A stretch of 5,843 nucleotides of DNA from an uncultured Bacillota bacterium (lineage in GTDB: Bacteria > Bacillota > Clostridia > Caldicoprobacterales > UBA3941), in assembly GCA_937960725.1 (NCBI GenBank), contig CALGOY010000119.1, positions 1-5,843 of the forward strand. Reading direction: 5' to 3'. Position 1 is the stretch's first letter. Each line of letters starts with the position of its first letter. Made by a program: the position numbers and the translations under genes. Positions 4,588 to 5,843 of this stretch are shown here, piece after piece. The notes beneath the pieces are model-generated. The model ran no database searches, was not told the DNA's origin, and was given only the letters and a program-made list of their open reading frames with translations.

Positions 4588-5843
4588 ATGGGAAACTTTG
4601 TCCATTTACACACCCATACAGAATATAGTTTGTTAGACGGTGCCGGGAGGATAAAGGACCTCTTAGAGCGGTGCAAGGAGCTCGGTATGGACAGCCTTGC
4701 CATTACTGATCACGGAGTAATGTATGGCGTTGTTGAATTTTATAAACAGGCTAAAGCCTTAGGAATACATCCTGTAATAGGTTGTGAAGTATATATTGCA
4801 CCCCGCTCGATGAAAGAGAAGGAAGCCCGCAGCGACAGCAACTACGCCCACCTCGTCCTTTTGGCAGAACATCAGCCGGGATATAAGACCCTGATGCAGT
4901 TAGTATCCATCGGTTTTCTGGAAGGATTTTACTATAAACCGCGGATTGATTATGAAACCCTATCCAAATACCATGAAGGGCTTATTTGCCTAAGCGGCTG
5001 TATTGGAGGAGACATCCCAAGGCTATTACTAGAAGGACAGTATGATAAGGCAAAGGGCCTTGCAGAGCGGCTTAACAATATATTCGGCCATGGGAACTTT
5101 TACCTAGAGCTGCAAGACCACGGTCTTGCAGAGCAGGCAAAGGTAAATGAGCTCATTATAAAATTAAGCCGCGAAACTAATATACCTTTAGTAGCGACAA
5201 ATGACGTCCACTACGTTCGACGCCAGGATGCAATGGCCCATGATGTACTGCTATGTATTCAAACCGGAAAAACAATAGATGATCCGGATAGGATGAAGTT
5301 TGAAACAGACGAGTTTTATCTAAAATCTCCTGAAGAGATGGAGGAGCTATTCAGCCACGTTCCTGAAGCTATTAGCAACACTGTAGAAATTGCTTCTAGA
5401 TGCCGGGTTGATTTTGATTTCGATACTGTACATCTTCCGAAATACGATGTTCCAGAAGGCTATACTGCAGAAGAATATCTGAGACAACTATGCTACAAAG
5501 GATTAGAAAAGAAATATGGTGAAATAGATGATGAGATAAAGAATCGCCTAGAATATGAGATAAGCACCATTGTGCAGATGGGATATGTAGATTATTTTTT
5601 GATTGTGTGGGATTTTATAAAATTCGCCAGGGATAGAGGAATAATGGTAGGCCCTGGTCGTGGAAGTGCAGCGGGCAGCCTAGTGGCGTATGCTTTAGAT
5701 ATTACACAGATCGATCCTCTTAAATATCAGCTATTGTTTGAACGGTTTTTAAATCCAGAGCGGGTTAGCATGCCGGACATTGATGTGGATTTTTGTTTCG
5801 AAAGACGGCAGGAAGTTATTGACTATGTTGTAGAAAAATACGG
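4588..5843 (+). CDS. dnaE: DNA polymerase III alpha subunit DnaE, N-terminal 418 codons (3' end outside window)
   Basis: The frame is open from the ATG at 4588 to the window end; the whole protein is normally about 1,100-1,200 residues. The start is fixed by the strong GAAGGAGG (4573-4580) 7 bases upstream and by the protein opening [21 protein letters not shown], as DnaE proteins do. Residues 1 to about 270 are the PHP domain with apparently complete metal-binding motifs: His6 and His8, Asp17, Asp41-His42 in ITDHG, Glu67, His88, Cys138, and Asp206/His208 in TNDVHY. The polymerase palm begins afterwards with [15 protein letters not shown] (354-368) and the catalytic segment MPDIDVDF (395-402), where Asp397 and Asp399 are the expected catalytic metal ligands. 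The cut falls soon after. The enzyme extends DNA at the replication fork; Firmicutes normally also have PolC, with DnaE elongating primers. In Clostridia this gene often precedes pfkA and pyk, which would be outside the window. Confidence 0.98.
   Translation, partial: MGNFVHLHTHTEYSLLDGAGRIKDLLERCKELGMDSLAITDHGVMYGVVEFYKQAKALGIHPVIGCEVYIAPRSMKEKEARSDSNYAHLVLLAEHQPGYKTLMQLVSIGFLEGFYYKPRIDYETLSKYHEGLICLSGCIGGDIPRLLLEGQYDKAKGLAERLNNIFGHGNFYLELQDHGLAEQAKVNELIIKLSRETNIPLVATNDVHYVRRQDAMAHDVLLCIQTGKTIDDPDRMKFETDEFYLKSPEEMEELFSHVPEAISNTVEIASRCRVDFDFDTVHLPKYDVPEGYTAEEYLRQLCYKGLEKKYGEIDDEIKNRLEYEISTIVQMGYVDYFLIVWDFIKFARDRGIMVGPGRGSAAGSLVAYALDITQIDPLKYQLLFERFLNPERVSMPDIDVDFCFERRQEVIDYVVEKY

Noticed and set aside
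4583..4636. Alternative ATG five bases before the dnaE start
   Set aside because: Its frame stops after 17 codons and encodes no DnaE residues, while 4588 gives the expected DnaE N-terminus.

Overview
This window looks like chromosomal core sequence from a low-GC Gram-positive bacterium of the class Clostridia. The evidence is the AT-rich composition with frequent ATA, AGA and AGG codons, strong Shine-Dalgarno sites, and a conserved gene order: PHP-domain phosphatase, rapZ, yvcK, whiA, HPr, (HD-GYP), dnaE. I cannot assign a genus from the sequence. All genes are on the + strand. I see no tRNA, rRNA, CRISPR array, insertion sequence or prophage gene, and no intergenic gap longer than about 105 bases.

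Layout. Bases 1-112 are the last 36 codons of a PHP-domain metal-dependent phosphoesterase. rapZ (158-1009), yvcK (1028-1999), whiA (2064-3029) and an HPr phosphocarrier gene (3030-3323) follow as a compact block with gaps of 45, 18, 64 and 0 bases and no terminator between them, so they probably form one operon that starts upstream of the window. Next, behind its own well-formed sigma-A-type promoter (TTGAAA-17-TATAAT), comes an HD-GYP phosphodiesterase gene (3428-4498). It ends in a rho-independent terminator whose stem begins inside the stop codon. A new promoter with an extended -10 then leads to dnaE (4588 to the window end), which is cut after 418 complete codons, just past its two catalytic aspartates.

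How the genes may work together. RapZ, YvcK and WhiA are the conserved Firmicutes/Actinobacteria trio linked to cell-envelope precursor control (UDP-GlcNAc sensing, carbon flux at the gluconeogenesis and cell-wall branch point) and to division and chromosome segregation. HPr adds a carbon-status signal through His15 and Ser46 phosphorylation. In Bacillus subtilis the equivalent position holds crh, which lacks His15; here the His is present. The HD-GYP protein would add cyclic-di-GMP turnover but is a separate transcription unit. dnaE starts another unit for DNA replication.

Nothing here amounts to a clearly new system. The observations most worth checking are the His15-containing HPr at the crh position, the separately promoted HD-GYP gene with palindromes over its promoter, the visible internal repeat in WhiA, and the apparently intact PHP metal site in DnaE.
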